From NCBI RefSeq assembly GCF_036850765.1, contig NC_089490.1:242854442-242918441 (forward strand): a stretch of 64,000 nucleotides of DNA, in the 5' to 3' direction. This stretch comes from Saccopteryx bilineata. Its lineage: Eukaryota; Chordata; Mammalia; Chiroptera; Emballonuridae. A program made the translations under genes and the position numbers. The notes under the pieces are model-generated. The model did no database searches. It was not told the origin of the DNA and saw only the letters and a list, made by a program, of their open reading frames with translations. How positions within the stretch are numbered: position 1 is the stretch's first letter; every line of letters starts with the position of its first letter. This document shows, piece by piece, positions 50,990 through 62,604 of the stretch.

Positions 50990-51092
50990 GAGTGGGGGTG
51001 GGGAAGCAGATGGGCACTTCTCCTGTGTGCCCTGGCTGAGAATTAAACCCTGGACTTCCACACGCTGGGCCAATGCAGTTGGCCAGGGCTGA
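50710..51092 (-). mobile_element. Ves-like SINE, family A, with TSD and long (GA)n
   Basis: CAATAGCATTCT lies at 50698-50709 and 51093-51104. The CT/GA segment has grown to about 40 bp of pure GA. Minus strand. Confidence 0.93.
50945..50987. repeat. (GA)n microsatellite inside a SINE
   Basis: About 20 GA units that arose from the CT-rich body segment of the SINE. Confidence 0.9.
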
Positions 51093-51524
51093 CAATAGCA
51101 TTCTAAATTCAACATCTAAGATCAGACTTATTTTCTACCACTTACCTTATCTCTTTGCCTCTAGGATCTTTCATTTTAATCCCTTTTTCCTCACTGCTTC
51201 AAGATTAAACTATTTGTAATGTGGGTCACATTGCAAATAATAGTACTCATTCCTTAAAAGAGAAAAAATACACCACCACAGCAGGGAGGGCCCGTCTGGG
51301 GATTCCCCAGTACAATTTGATTATGTTGTTGCTCAGAAACTTGCAAAGCACTGAGACATTCTACTGAGTAACTCAGGAAAGCAGCCAAGTTCACATACTT
51401 AAGTGGCTAAATATTTCAGCAAGTATTAATTGAAATTAATGGAAAAATGTTTTTTCAAGTAACTTTTTAAACCCAGTATTATTGAAATTAATAGAAAAAT
51501 ATTTTTCTCAAATAACTTTTTTAA

Positions 51525-51660
51525 GCCAGTGGTTCTTAGTCTGATTGTAAAAATCATCTTTGGTAATTAAAAATTATAGGTATGCTTAGGCTCTGTAACT
51601 GAAGATGAAATCAGTAGTCTGGGGTGGACCTGCATAGCTCAGCTCTCAGGTGAGCTATTT
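51525..51660 (+). mobile_element. MER5-like hAT fossil
   Basis: CAGTGGTTCTTAGTCTGATT ... CAGTAGTCTGGGGTGGACC follows MER5A order. Plus strand. Confidence 0.65.
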
Positions 51661-51691
51661 CCCCGTCCACCTGTGGCCACATCTCTTCCCA

Positions 51692-51823
51692 ACCCTCTGT
51701 GGCTGCTTACTTAACTAGTCATACTTGGGGTCTAGGTTAGGGTACTGCCACAAGTTATGGTCTGTATCATACCTCAGGGATACTTAAGGACGTGAGATAA
51801 TACTGACAAAATACTCTTTCTTA
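51692..51823 (+). repeat. Copy B of the 132-bp local duplication
   Basis: It differs from copy A at two positions only (CATACTTGG for CACACTTGG, CATACCTC for CATGCCTC). It is followed by TTAAAAAGAAAGA, which might be a short A-tail. Confidence 0.9.
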
Positions 51824-51949
51824 AAAAGAAAGATATGGAATTGCTGCCTTGTTTCTCTATGACAGTGAAGCCACTTGGAAGGTTACCTATAAAACTTATA
51901 TAAGAACATTCTTTCTCCCAAAGTAAATTAAAAATAATTTTAATTTCCT

Positions 51950-52326
51950 ATTCTGAAGCTGGAAACGGGGAGAGACAGTCAGACAGACTCCTGCATGCGC
52001 CCGACCGGGATCCACCCGGCACGCCCACCATGGGCGATGCTCTGCCCACCAGGGGGCGATGCTCTGCCCCTCCGGGCGTCGCTCTGCTGCGACCAGAGCC
52101 ACTCTAGTGCCTGGGGCAGAGGCCGAGGAGCCATCCCCAGTGCCCGGGCCATCCTTTGCTCCAATGGAGCCTTGGCTGCGGGAGGGGAAGAGAGAGACAG
52201 AGAGGAAGGAGGGGAGGGGGTGGAGAAGCAAATGGGCGCTTCTCCTATGTGCCCTGGCCGGGAATTGAACCCGGGTCCCCCGCATGCCAGGCCGACGCTC
52301 TACCGCTGAGCCAACCGGCCAGGGCC
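51950..52326 (-). mobile_element. Ves-like SINE, family A
   Basis: Minus strand, CpG-rich. The flanks AAAATAATTTTAATTT and AAAAGTAATTTTATTT suggest an imperfect TSD. Confidence 0.92.
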
Positions 52327-52329
52327 AAA

Positions 52330-53000
52330 AGTAATTTTATTTTTATTATTATTTTGTGAAAAAATATTTTCTCCCTAATCTGTGAAAATTGATTTCTCTA
52401 GAAGTGTTAGTGTTTAGTTGCTTCTGAGGTTGACATGGAGAGATGGTCAGTTCCTGGCCTTCTGAATTGTATTCATTTTTATGTTTTTCATGCCTTGTCT
52501 CAAACTATACCTACTAAATCATAGCCACCATATTCTTTGAATGGCTGTGAACAGGTAGATACTCTAGGAAGTGAGCCAGTACCTCTGACAGTTGTTTTTA
52601 TTATTGAAACTATATTACTGTTATGATCCTTAAAAATGTTCACTTCCCTTAAACTCAGTAATATTGTTGCTAGAATCCTATCTTGAGGAAATTTGGAAAA
52701 AGCTTTAGGCACAAAGATGTTTATCGCAGTATGGTTTTTAGAATGTATTCCATGGAGCAGTATCTGCAGGTGGTGGTGGGGGGCGGAATTGGGTCCCTCA
52801 CATCTGTTTTCCTTTGAGAGGACTGAGGAGAGCATGCCCATCTCCCTGGTGGTACCAAGAAACTGATTTCTTTGTATTCAGTGTACCTCATGTATTTCTA
52901 ATAAGATGACATTCCAGAAAGTAATATGTGTTCTGGTTTATAAAAGGCAAAATGTAAATAAATATCGTGGTAAAAAAAAGTGGTTGGGCTTGCTCAACTT
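52330..53000. other. WDR70 intron 5, no feature recognised
   Basis: Unique-looking intronic sequence. A 113-codon minus-strand frame (52500-52841) has no family resemblance and no coding context. Confidence 0.4.
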
Positions 53001-53011
53001 TTTCTTTTTTT

Positions 53012-53232
53012 TTATTTTTATTACTTTTTTATTTATTCATTTTAGAGAGGAGAGGGAGAGACAGAGAAAGAGAGAGAGAGAGAGAGAGGAGAGACAGAGA
53101 GAGAGAAGTGGGGGAGGAGCTAGAAGCATCAACTCCCATATGTGCTTTGACCAGGCAAGCCCAGGGTTTTGAACCGGCAACCTCAGCATTTCCAGGTTGA
53201 CGCTTTATCCACTGTGCCACCACAGGTCAGGC
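53012..53232 (-). mobile_element. Ves-like SINE, family C, with TSD
   Basis: CTCAACTTTTTCTTT lies on both sides. GA-rich body and CCACAGGTCAGG head at right. Minus strand. Confidence 0.93.
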
Positions 53233-53291
53233 TCAACTTTTTCTTTACGGAAAGGCTTTATGTCCAAGAATGTCTGAAAATAATTGATGTA

Positions 53292-53475
53292 GCCTGACTT
53301 GTGGTGGTGCAGTGGATAGAGCGTTGACCTGGAGAGCTGAAATTTCTGATTCGAATCCCCAGGCTTGCCCGGTCAACACACATACAGGAAGCAACTATGA
53401 GTTGATATTCCCCGCTCCTCCCCCCTTCTCCCTCTCTCTCTTTCCCCTCTCTTAAATCAATTAAAAAAAAAAAAA
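53292..53475 (+). mobile_element. Ves-like SINE, family C
   Basis: Head GCCTGACTTGTGGTGGTGC, CT-rich body and A-tail. Plus strand, first of three adjacent SINEs. Confidence 0.9.
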
Positions 53476-53483
53476 GCCTGACC

Positions 53484-53869
53484 GGCCCTGGCCGGTTGGC
53501 TCAGTGGTAGAGCGTTGGCCTGGCATGCAGGACTCCTGGGTTTGATTCCCGGCCAGGGCACACAGGAGAAGTGCCCATCTGCTTCTCCACCCCTCCCCCT
53601 CTCCTTCCTCTCTGTCTCTCTCTTCCCCTCCTGCAGCCAAGGCTCCATTGAAGCAAAGTTTGCCTGGGCGCTGAGGATGGCTCTGTAGCCTCTGCCTCAA
53701 GCGCTAGAATGGCTCTGGTTGCAGCAGAGTGACGCCCCAGATGGGCAGAGCATTGCCCCCTGGTGGGCGTGCCGGGTGGATCTCGGTTGGGCGCATGTGG
53801 GAGTCTGTCTGACTGCCTCCCCATTTCCAATTTCAGAAAAATACAAAAAATAAAAAAATTAAAAAAAAT
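53484..53869 (+). mobile_element. Ves-like SINE, family A, inserted at the first bases of a family C SINE
   Basis: The target AAAAAA(A/T)GCCTGACC is duplicated: the left copy ends at 53483, the right copy at 53877. GCCTGACC is the start of the family C copy that follows. Plus strand. Confidence 0.92.
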
Positions 53870-54050
53870 GCCTGACCTGTGGTGGTGCAGTGGATAAAGC
53901 GTTGACCTGGAATGCTGAGGTCGCTGGCTTGTCTGGTCAAGGCACATATGAGACTTGATGCTTCCTGCTTCTCTCTTCCCTTCTCTCCCTCCCTCCCTCT
54001 CTCTATTTCTCTCTCTCTCTCCTCTCTAAAATGAATAAAATCTTTAAAAA
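53870..54050 (+). mobile_element. Ves-like SINE, family C
   Basis: GCCTGACCTGTGGTGGTGCA through (CT)n to an A-rich tail. Its first bases were duplicated by the family A insertion. Plus strand. Confidence 0.9.
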
Positions 54051-54689
54051 AGCCTTAAAAAGAAGAAAATAACTGATATATGAACTGGTATATAAAATGT
54101 GGAATAATTAGAAATAATATAAATAAATATCTAGTACTATGGGGAAGGACAAGTAAGTGGTTGCACAGTGACACAGATATTATGTGGTTATCAAACATGC
54201 TGAATGAGCGCTTCACTTTCAGTAGCACTAGGAAAGGGGGTGTGCTTGTGTATGCAGTAACGGTACATGCAGGAAAACAGTTCTCTTGCTTGCTTCTGGA
54301 TTGTGGCAATGAGGAGAAGGTTTTTTCCTGCCTTCCCCTCTTTTATTGTTTTCCAGTTTCCACATTGATCATAAGCTGTGCTTGTAATTAGAAACAACTA
54401 ATGGGGTTACGAGCAATGAAGGATTATATAGTCCTTCACTGTAAGACAACTAAGGCCTTAATTTATAAATCTAGAACAGACAGGGAAAAAATAATCCCAA
54501 ACAATAATACAGGACAACTATATAAAATAAATGTTAAGTACTAGTAAGTTTATATCTTGCCATTCTTCAAAAAGAATTTAACAAAATGAAATGCTATAAG
54601 AAAGCAAAAATGAGGAAGAATAAAGGAAAATAGAAACAGGGGACGTAAATAAATTGAACGTAATGCGTGGGAAGCTGAGTTCTATAAAT

Positions 54690-54970
54690 TTGCTATGGGT
54701 AGGCTACGAACCCTACTCACCACCACTGGTTCCTCTCTCCCTCCTACGCCGCCTGGGTCTCTGATGCATTGACAAGTCTCACTGGGTCTGTCTGCTAACT
54801 GGCACGGGCTGTCTGCATTCCTACTACCACGCACGCCTTTGTCAGTGCATGCCACTTCAGCATCAGGAGCCCGAGGCCCTTTCCCAGCTTCTGCTGCCTC
54901 CTGGAGTTCTCTAATAGCCAGGAGGCAGTCAAGAGAAGGACACCGGTAAAGGCAGTAAAATAGGGTCCTG
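54690..54970. other. Unassigned GC-richer block in WDR70 intron 5
   Basis: It precedes a MIR and carries a 143-codon minus-strand frame (54682-55113) that runs through the MIR, so that frame is not a gene. Family not recognised. Confidence 0.3.
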
Positions 54971-54971
54971 A

Positions 54972-55112
54972 TTAAGGCCGTGGATTGTGGAGCCAGCCAG
55001 AGCTCTTTCACTTTCTCGGACTTTGGGCAAGTTACATAACCTTCTCCTTTGTAAAAGGAGGCTAATGAATTGGAGTTGTGTGGATCATTAAATGAATGAA
55101 TGATAGAACCCA
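54972..55112 (+). mobile_element. MIR SINE
   Basis: GTGGATTGTGGAGCCAGCCA ... GACTTTGGGCAAGTTACATA then CCTTCTCC is the MIR core. Plus strand. Confidence 0.8.
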
Positions 55113-55431
55113 TTAAAAATGAGAAAAGATACCTGTTTCAGAATAGGAACAGCACAACCAATTAGGATTGAGCACAGTGAGAGATGTGTCTGAATACCAA
55201 TAAAACCATAAACCTTTTCAGTATGAAAATTCAAATAAGTATTGCTAAATAATCAATGTTTCTCATTCTTTTTCCCTATAGAGGTTAAATAATTTACCCA
55301 ATTTGCTTATTTGCTCATTTACCTGGATATTAAGTGGTGGAATTACAATTCATTCGCAGGCTGTCTGTGCTTTTATCATTGCCACGTCTACTCCCTGCTC
55401 CGAAGCCTGTTTTAAGTGGCCGGCCTGTCTA

Positions 55432-55561
55432 CTCGGGTGGGCCAAAGTAGGGTTACATTTGTGAGTACATACATGAAACAGTTTTTTCTTGTATTGTTGT
55501 TTATTAATTATTATTCTGTTTTCCATACAAACAACTGTAACCCTACTTTTGACTACCCCAG
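55432..55561. mobile_element. Mariner-like MITE, 130 bp
   Basis: Inverted ends CTCGGGTGGGCCAAAGTAGG and (reversed) CTGGGGTAGTCAAAAGTAGG match at 22 of 26 positions over the full repeat. TA lies at 55430-55431 and 55562-55563. There is no transposase. Confidence 0.85.
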
Positions 55562-55839
55562 TACCAGTTACTACATTTTAAGGCTATGGCTGAGAGAGAG
55601 AAAAATAACAATCACGTAAACAAGATAGAAGTCTTTATTCTTTTTTACATAAATAAAGTCAGGTTGAATGGGTCAGAATGACTTGGCAGGCCGAGGATGG
55701 CACAGATTTAAGCTGCTTTCACTTTTCCTGTTTGTTTTGCCATGCTCAACATGTAAGCTTCAAGACTGATGCTCAAGCTGGAGCCATTCATTTTACCTTT
55801 ATTTATTTAGGTTCTCGTTGCTTCTTTTTATTTGTACTA

Positions 55840-56425
55840 TTTATTTCTTATTGAATTTACTGGGGTGACATTGGTTAATAAAATTATATAGTTCAGGTGC
55901 ACAATTCCATAATTCATCATCTGTGTATTGTACTGTCTGTTCACCACCATTTACCTTCTTCTACCTCCCTGCCCCCCTTCCCTCTGGTAACCACCACACT
56001 GTTGTCTGTGTCTGTGAGGTTTTTTTTTTCTTTGCTTAATCCCTCCACCATTTTCACCCAGTCCCCAACTCTCACCCCCTTTGACAGCTGTCAGTCTGTT
56101 CTCTGCGTCTTTAAGTCTGTTTCTGTTTTGCTTGTAGTTTCTTTTGTTCAATTAGATTCCACATATAAGTGAGCTCATATGGTACTTGTCTTTCTCTGAC
56201 TGGTTTCTTTCACTTAGCATAATGCTCTCCAGGTCAATCCATGCTGTCACAAAAGTTAGCTTTCTTTATTTTTTTATGGGTGAACAGTATTCCATGTGTA
56301 AATGTACCACAGCTTTTTTATCCACTCATCTTCTGACGGGCACTTGCGCTGCTTTCAAATCTTGGTTTTTGGAAATAACACTGCAATGAACATAGAGGTG
56401 CATATATTCTTTCTTTTCTTTTTTA
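55840..56425 (-). mobile_element. Old L1 3' end
   Basis: Reversed 3' UTR (GGGGTGACATTGGTTAATAA) with the end of ORF2 at 56150-56410 (for example TTTTATCCACTCATCTTCTG). 5'-truncated. Confidence 0.8.
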
Positions 56426-56518
56426 AAAAAAATTTTATTAACTTTAATTTATTGTGTTTACATGGATTCAAATGTCCCACTGAATATAACTCCCTCACCC
56501 CCACCCGTGTCCCTTTTT

Positions 56519-56917
56519 TTTTTTTTTTTTTCTTTCATTTTTCTGAAGCTGGAAACAGGGAGAGACAGTCAGACAGACTCCCGCATGCGCCCGATTGGGA
56601 TCCACCCGGCACGCCCACCATGGGGCGACGCTCTGCCCACCAGGGGGCGATGCTCTGCCCATTCTGGGCGTCGCCATGTTGCGACCAGAGCCACTCTAGC
56701 GCCCGAGGCAGAGGCCACAGAGCCATCCCCAGCGCCCAGGCCATCTTTGCTCCAATGGAGCCTTGGCTGCGGGAGGGGAAGAGAGAGACAGAGAGGAAAG
56801 CGCGGCAGAGGGGTGGAGAAGCAAATGGGCACTTCTCCTGTGTGCCCTGGCCGGGAATCGAACCCGGGTCCTCTGCACGCTAGGCCAACGCTCTACCGCT
56901 GAGCCAACCGGCCAGGG
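56519..56917 (-). mobile_element. Ves-like SINE, family A, inside L1, with TSD
   Basis: CCCGTGTCCCTTTTT lies at 56504-56518 and 56918-56932. Minus strand, CpG-rich. Confidence 0.95.
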
Positions 56918-57654
56918 CCCGTGTCCCTTTTTATACCTCCTTTGTCCCCCTCCCCATAACTCCCTTCTCCCTTCCCTCTAGGATTTGCTGTCCTGCTATC
57001 TATATCTCTGTGTTAAGTATGTATAGTTTCACTAATCCCTTCACCTTCTCTGATCCCGTCCCCTCACCCCTCTTCCCTCTGACAGCTCTCCCTCTGGTCT
57101 CTGTGACCTCGTCTCTGAATCTATTTCATTCCTCAGTTCACTTTGTTAATTAGATTCCACATATATGTGAAATCATATGATATTTTTCTTTTTCTGCCTG
57201 GCTTATTCCACTTAACATAATAATCTCCAGGTCCACCCATGCTGTCACAAAAGGTAAGATCTCCTTTCTTTTCATAGCCACATAGTATTCTATTGTGTAT
57301 ATGTACCACAGCTTTTTAATCCACTCTTCCACTGACGGACACTTGGGCTGTTTCCAGATCTTGGCTATTGTAAACAATACTGCAATAAACATTGAGGTGC
57401 ATATCTTCTTTTGAATCGGTGACTTGGTATTCTTAGGATATATTCCTAAAAGTGAGATAGCTGGGTCAAAAGGTAGTTCCACTTTTAATTTTTTGAGTAA
57501 ACCCCATACAGTTCTCCATAGTGGCTGCACCAGTCTGCATTCCCACCAGCAGTGCAGGAGGGTTCCCTTTTCTCCACATCCTCGCCAGCACTTATTGTGT
57601 GTTGACTTGTTAATGAGCGCCATTCTGACAGGTGTGAGGTGGTATCTCATTGTG

Positions 57655-57695
57655 TTTTTTTTTTTAAATTCATTTTTCATTTTAGAGAGGAGAGG

Positions 57696-57734
<39 letters not shown>

Positions 57735-57871
57735 CAGAGAGAGAGAAGGGGGGGAGGAGCTGGAAGCATCAACTCCCATATGTGCCTTGACCAGGCAAGC
57801 CCAGTGTTTCGAACCGGCGACCTCAGCATTTCCAGGTTGATGCTTTATCCACTGCGCCATCACAGGTCGGG
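57655..57871 (-). mobile_element. Ves-like SINE, family C, inside L1, with TSD
   Basis: CTCATTGTG lies at 57646-57654 and 57872-57880. The (GA)n body is at 57690-57740. Minus strand. Confidence 0.94.
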
Positions 57872-59077
57872 CTCATTGTGGTTTTAATTTGCATTTCTCT
57901 GATGATTAGTGATGTTGAACATTTTTTCATATGCCTGTTGGCCATTTGTATGTCCTCTTTGGAGAAGTGTCTATTCAGTTCTTTTGCCATTTTTAATTGG
58001 ATTGTTTACCTTCCTGGTGTTGCGTTTTAGAAGTTCTTTATAAATTTTGGTTATTAACCCCTTATCAGACATATTGGTGAATAAGTTCTCCCATTGTGTG
58101 GTTTGTCTTTTTATCTTGTTCATGGTGTCTTTTGCTGTACAAAAGCTTTTTAGTTTGATATAGTCCCATTTGTTCATCCTGTCCTTTATTTCACTTGCCT
58201 GTGGAGATAAATCAGCAAAAATATTGCTACCAGAGATATTGGACAGTTTACTGCTTTTATTTTCTTCCAAGATGTTTATGGTTTTACGACTTACATTTAA
58301 GTCTTTTTATCCATTTTGAGTTTACTTTTGTGAATGGTATAAGTTGATGGCCTAGTTTCACTTTTTTGCAGGTAGCTGTCCAATTTTCCCAACACCATTT
58401 ATTAAAGAGACTATCTTTACTCTATTGTATGCTCTTACCTCCTTTGTCAAATATCTATTGACCATAAAGATATGGGTTTATTTCTGGTTTCTCTGTTCTG
58501 TTCCATTGATCTGTATGCCTGTTCTTATGCCAGTACCAAGCTGTTTTGAGTACAATGACCTTGTAGTATAGCTTGATATCAGGAAGTGTGATACCTCCTA
58601 CTTTATTCTTCCTTTTCAAGATTGCTGAGGCTATTTGTGTTCTTTTTGGTTTCATATGAATTTTTGGAATATTTGTTCTATATCTTTGAAGTATGCCATT
58701 GGTATTTTAATAGGAATTGCATTGAATTTATAGATTGCTTTGGGTAATGTAGACATTTTAATGTTTTTTATTCTTTCTATCCATGAACATGGTATATGCT
58801 TCCACTTGTTTGTATCTTCCTTGATTTCTTTTATCAATGTTTTATAATTTTCCGAGTACAAGTCCTTTACTTCCTTGGTTAAATTTACTCCTAGGTGCTT
58901 TATCTTTTTTGTTGCTATAGTAAAGGGGATTGTTTCTTTAATTTCTCTTTCAGACAGTTTATTGTTGGTATATAAGAATGCCACTGATTTCTGAATATTA
59001 ATTTTATATCCTGCCACCTTGCCGAATTCATTGATCAGGTCTAGTAGTTTTTTGACTGAGACTTTAGGGTTTTCTTT

Positions 59078-59425
59078 TCTTTTTTTTTTATAAATAAATT
59101 TTTATTTTAATGGGGTGACATCAATAAATCAGGGTACATATATTCAAAGAAAACATGTCCAGGTTATCTTGTCACTCAATTCTGTTGCATACTCATCACC
59201 CAAAGTCAGATTGTTCTCCGTCACCTTCTATCTAGTTTTCTTTGTGCCCCTCCCCCACCACTCTCCCTCTCCCTCCTTCCCTCCCCCCACCCCCCCGTAA
59301 CCACCACACTCTTGTCCATGTTTCTTAGTCTCGTTTTTATGTCCCACCAATGTATGGAATCCTGCAGTTCTTGTTTTTTTCTGATTTACTTATTTCACTC
59401 CGTATAATGTTATCAAGATTCCACC
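59078..59425 (-). mobile_element. Short L1 3' end (3' UTR only)
   Basis: Reversed GGGGTGACATCAATAAATCA with an A-tail at left. It covers about 340 bp and is 5'-truncated just inside ORF2 (TCCGTATAATGTTATCAAG). Confidence 0.85.
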
Positions 59426-59628
59426 ATGCATATATATACTACATGTATTTGATTTTATTTTGTTTTTTTTGTGAACATATTAATTGCCTTTTTCCAAAGC
59501 AACAAAAGACAGATTTTGTGGATACTAATACAATCTTTAAACTCTTAGGATTTGGTTATTATATTAGCATATGTGGATTTAATTTAAGCTATTGACTAGG
59601 GTGAAAAATCATTTTTAAATCATCTCTA

Positions 59629-59755
59629 GCCCTGGCTAGATATGTCATTTGGTTAGAACATCATCCTGAAGCACAGAGATTGATGATTTGGTTCCTAGTC
59701 GCACATATAGGGATGGATCGATGTTTCTGTCTCTGTCTCTAAAATCAATAGAATC
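59629..59755 (+). mobile_element. Ves-like SINE, family D, old
   Basis: GCCCTGGCTAGATATGTC ... CCTGAAGCACAGAGATTGAT ... CTCTAAAATCAATAG. Plus strand, diverged. Confidence 0.8.
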
Positions 59756-60156
59756 AACATTAAATCATGTCTATTCTGGATGATTCTGACTTTTAAAAAG
59801 GTGAAGAGGGTTGTGACTTATAATTAAATGAGGCTTTGGGATTATTGAGGATTTTCCTTTTCCTTGCTGTCCTATTTTCCATTACTGCAGAAAATTGGAA
59901 GTCAGTTTTTATGACTGTAGCTAAAGGCTAGCTGTAACAGTGACTTTTGGTTGTGAGCACCTGTTTTCCGTGAACTTTCTCTGACTCCCTGGCTGGCACG
60001 TTCTGTGGCGGAGAGTCCAAGTGAGGGCCACCACTTCACTTATGTGACTTCTGGTCTGAGACTTCTTATCCCCGTGGCCTTGGTCATTGCCAGCCACCTG
60101 TATCAGTCAGTCTCTTTCCCTCACACGTGGGGAAGGGTTTAAGACTTTAAAGTGGA

Positions 60157-60495
60157 GCCTGACCAGGCGGTGGTGCAGTGGATGGAGCGTCGGACTGGGA
60201 TGCAGAGGACCCAGGTTCGAGACCCCGAGGCCGCCAGCTTGAGCGTAGGCTCATCTGGTTTGAGCAGAAGCACACCAGCTTGGACCCAGGGTTGCTGGCT
60301 TGAGCAAGGGGTTACTCGGTCTGCTGAAAGCCCGTGGTCAAGGCACATATGAGAAAGCAATCAATGAACAACTAAGATGTCGCAACGAAAAACTGATAAT
60401 TGATGCTTCTCATCTCTCTCTCTCTCTGTCCCTATCTAGCCCTCTCTCTGACTCTGTAAAAAATAAATAAATAAAATCTTTAAAAAAAAAAAAAA
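60157..60495 (+). mobile_element. Ves-like SINE, family B, with TSD
   Basis: AAGACTTTAAAGTGGA lies at 60141-60156 and 60496-60511. Full head GCCTGACCAGGCGGTGGTGC. Plus strand. Confidence 0.95.
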
Positions 60496-60511
60496 AAGAC
60501 TTTAAAGTGGA

Positions 60512-61285
60512 AAAAAACCCCCTCCCTTACTAGTTCTCAGGAGTTGGTATGAGAATGAGATGATTCATGTAAACACTAAACATACTAAGCACTCAAAATT
60601 GCTGGGTTTTACTTCATCACCAATTTTTGATCAATGGACAATTTAAATTTAATTGTAGGTTACTGGAAAGAAAAAAATTTAAAAAAACTGTGAGGAAGCT
60701 TGATTTTAAGTTCAGAGAAAATTGATGTTCTTTAAAAGAGAAATTTAATTACACCTGCGGGATTCTGTCAGCAGAGGGAGCTAGAACCTCTATTCCGAAA
60801 TCCGGGGATTGTATTCCTCCCCATTCCCAAATTGCTTATGTGAGAAGGTCTTCATTCTTTAAGATGGGCACAAGGGGGCGATAGAGACATTTTGACTTTG
60901 GTAAGAATCCACTTTTTTCTACAGTGGAAGAGGAAAAAAAGAATCTTAAAACAGTAGTATTTTCTACAAAATGGAACAAGTGAGGTTTAGGTTAAGATTA
61001 ATGTTAGAATAATTTAAAAAAAGAATAATGCCAGAAAATTTTTTTTATATTCTTGGTGATTTAACTATCTTGAATATATTTATAGTTCCTTTTTTTCTTT
61101 TTAAATCTTAAAGCTTTTTAGATCAGTAACAGATGCCTGTGTAGAATAAGGCTTAATGGCAGAAATAGTAAGGGTAATCTCTTTATAATTTAAGATTTAG
61201 TCTATAAGGTCAGATAAGAGGTTTATTTCTCTGATTACCAGAGTAATACAGAATTTTAAAAACATACCAGATCTCATTACTTCCC
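60512..61285. other. WDR70 intron 5, no feature recognised
   Basis: AT-rich intronic sequence. I see no exon or assignable repeat. Confidence 0.5.
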
Positions 61286-61289
61286 TGCT

Positions 61290-61805
61290 TCCCTTGTCAT
61301 TTCCCCATCAGTAAACCCTCCAATTTCTTCCAATCACATTATTAAGAAATCAGAGTTTCTTGCCTTGACCTCTGAAGCCCTGCATGACTTGACCCCTTCA
61401 AACCTTCAGTCACTGCTGCCTCCACCCCCTTCCCTGTGTGTCCTGCTCACTCTCCTCGACCCACATTGGCCTTTCTGTTTCTTTTCCCAACTGTGCTTGT
61501 CCCTCAGACAGCCTTTCTAGGTATTCTTCCCTCTGTGTAGAATAACACTCAGAGTTTCACACATTTCGCTAGATCTTGGTTCAAGTGTCACTTCTCTGAC
61601 CACCTTATATAAGTACCCCCCTCCGTGCTACTGTTCTTCCTGTCACTGCTGTATCTGACACTTTGTTCATTGGCCCATTGTCTTTCTCCTCACAGTAATG
61701 CAAGTTCCATGAGGGTGGCTACATTGTCGGTTGTATTACTGTACCTCCAGTGGTTTGACTGGGACCTAGCACATAGTAAATGCTTCAGAAATATTCGTTG
61801 AATCA
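61290..61805 (+). mobile_element. LINE-2 3' end
   Basis: CTGCATGACTTGACCCCTTC ... TGCAAGTTCCATGAGGGTGG ... GCACATAGTAAATGCTTCAG then TTGAATCAAT is the L2 3' terminus. Plus strand. Confidence 0.8.
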
Positions 61806-62074
61806 ATAGCATCCTTGGCTATGGTCATAGTTACTCTCTTGCCCCTAAACATTTTATTGACTCAAAGTTAGCATCTGATCTAGTGGCAGTTATCCTGTAG
61901 AAACTCAGGATTCATAGTCCACCCTCGTGTTTCCAGGCTAGCCCTGCCATGACCTCCTTGTCAAACTTCATCGCTCCTAGTGCCAGGTGGGCTTTGTGTC
62001 CTCGCAGGTGGCTGCCAGGAGTGGTTCCCAGTGTGGGTCCTTTCTGCCTCTGAGCAGTGGTTTTTATTTTGTTC

Positions 62075-62185
62075 CACATTTTGTGCTCTGACAGATAACG
62101 AAACTGACACTCAGAGATGCTAAGTAACTTCCCCAAGACCACCCAGTGGCAAACGGTGCAGCCAGGTCCTGAATCTAGTGAATAT
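62075..62185 (-). mobile_element. MIR SINE fragment
   Basis: GATAACGAAACTGACACTCA ... CTAAGTAACTTCCCCAAGAC is a reversed MIR core. Confidence 0.7.
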
Positions 62186-62604
62186 ACTCCAGAGTCCCCG
62201 TACTTAGTCATGATGCCTTCTTTACCATTGCTATGTCCTGTCTTTGCTTCTCAAGGTCATGAATTTCCTCTCTCCTACTCTTGCCTCATGTCCCATCCAT
62301 TCAATGTACAAGTAGTCTTTGAATCTGATGAACGCTTTCAGGCGTTCCAACATGCTTTTTCTCTTCTCTGGACCCTGGCGATACTTAGTGCAACTCCGTT
62401 CACTTAGTAGTCTGTGTAAGCAGTGGCCCTTTGGGTACATGTGACAAAGCTGTTTCCTTTAATCAAGGAAGAACCTTTTCATGTTTTAGGATTCTAGCTT
62501 TTTTCCTTGAAGAATGTTTTCTCCTTGTCAAACCCTTCACTGACCCATGAAATGGAGTTGAATACCTCCTTCTTTGTGTTACTTATATATTATATTCCTC
62601 TGTT

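Larger units (their letters stand above)
56427..59072 (-). mobile_element. L1 ORF2 C-terminal half and 3' UTR, interrupted by two SINEs
   Basis: On the minus strand the ORF2 C-terminus reads [20 protein letters not shown] and [14 protein letters not shown]. Upstream pieces are at 58652-59017 ([18 protein letters not shown], typical of the region after the reverse transcriptase core) and 57971-58270. Frameshifts and the SINEs at 56519-56917 and 57655-57871 break it. It is not able to move. Confidence 0.92.

Noticed and set aside
50940..50990. CRISPR-like or regularly spaced repeats
   Set aside because: The repetitive tracts are simple GA, CA and CT microsatellites. There is no repeat-spacer pattern and the genome is mammalian.
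52500..52841. 113-codon minus-strand open frame
   Set aside because: It has no recognisable motif, no coding-like neighbours and lies in intronic DNA, so it is treated as chance.
54682..55113. 143-codon minus-strand open frame
   Set aside because: It passes through a MIR element on the opposite strand and has no start or splice context, so it is probably chance.
57150..57863. 237-codon minus-strand open frame
   Set aside because: It is a fusion of a SINE frame and the decayed L1 ORF2 C-terminus, not a gene.
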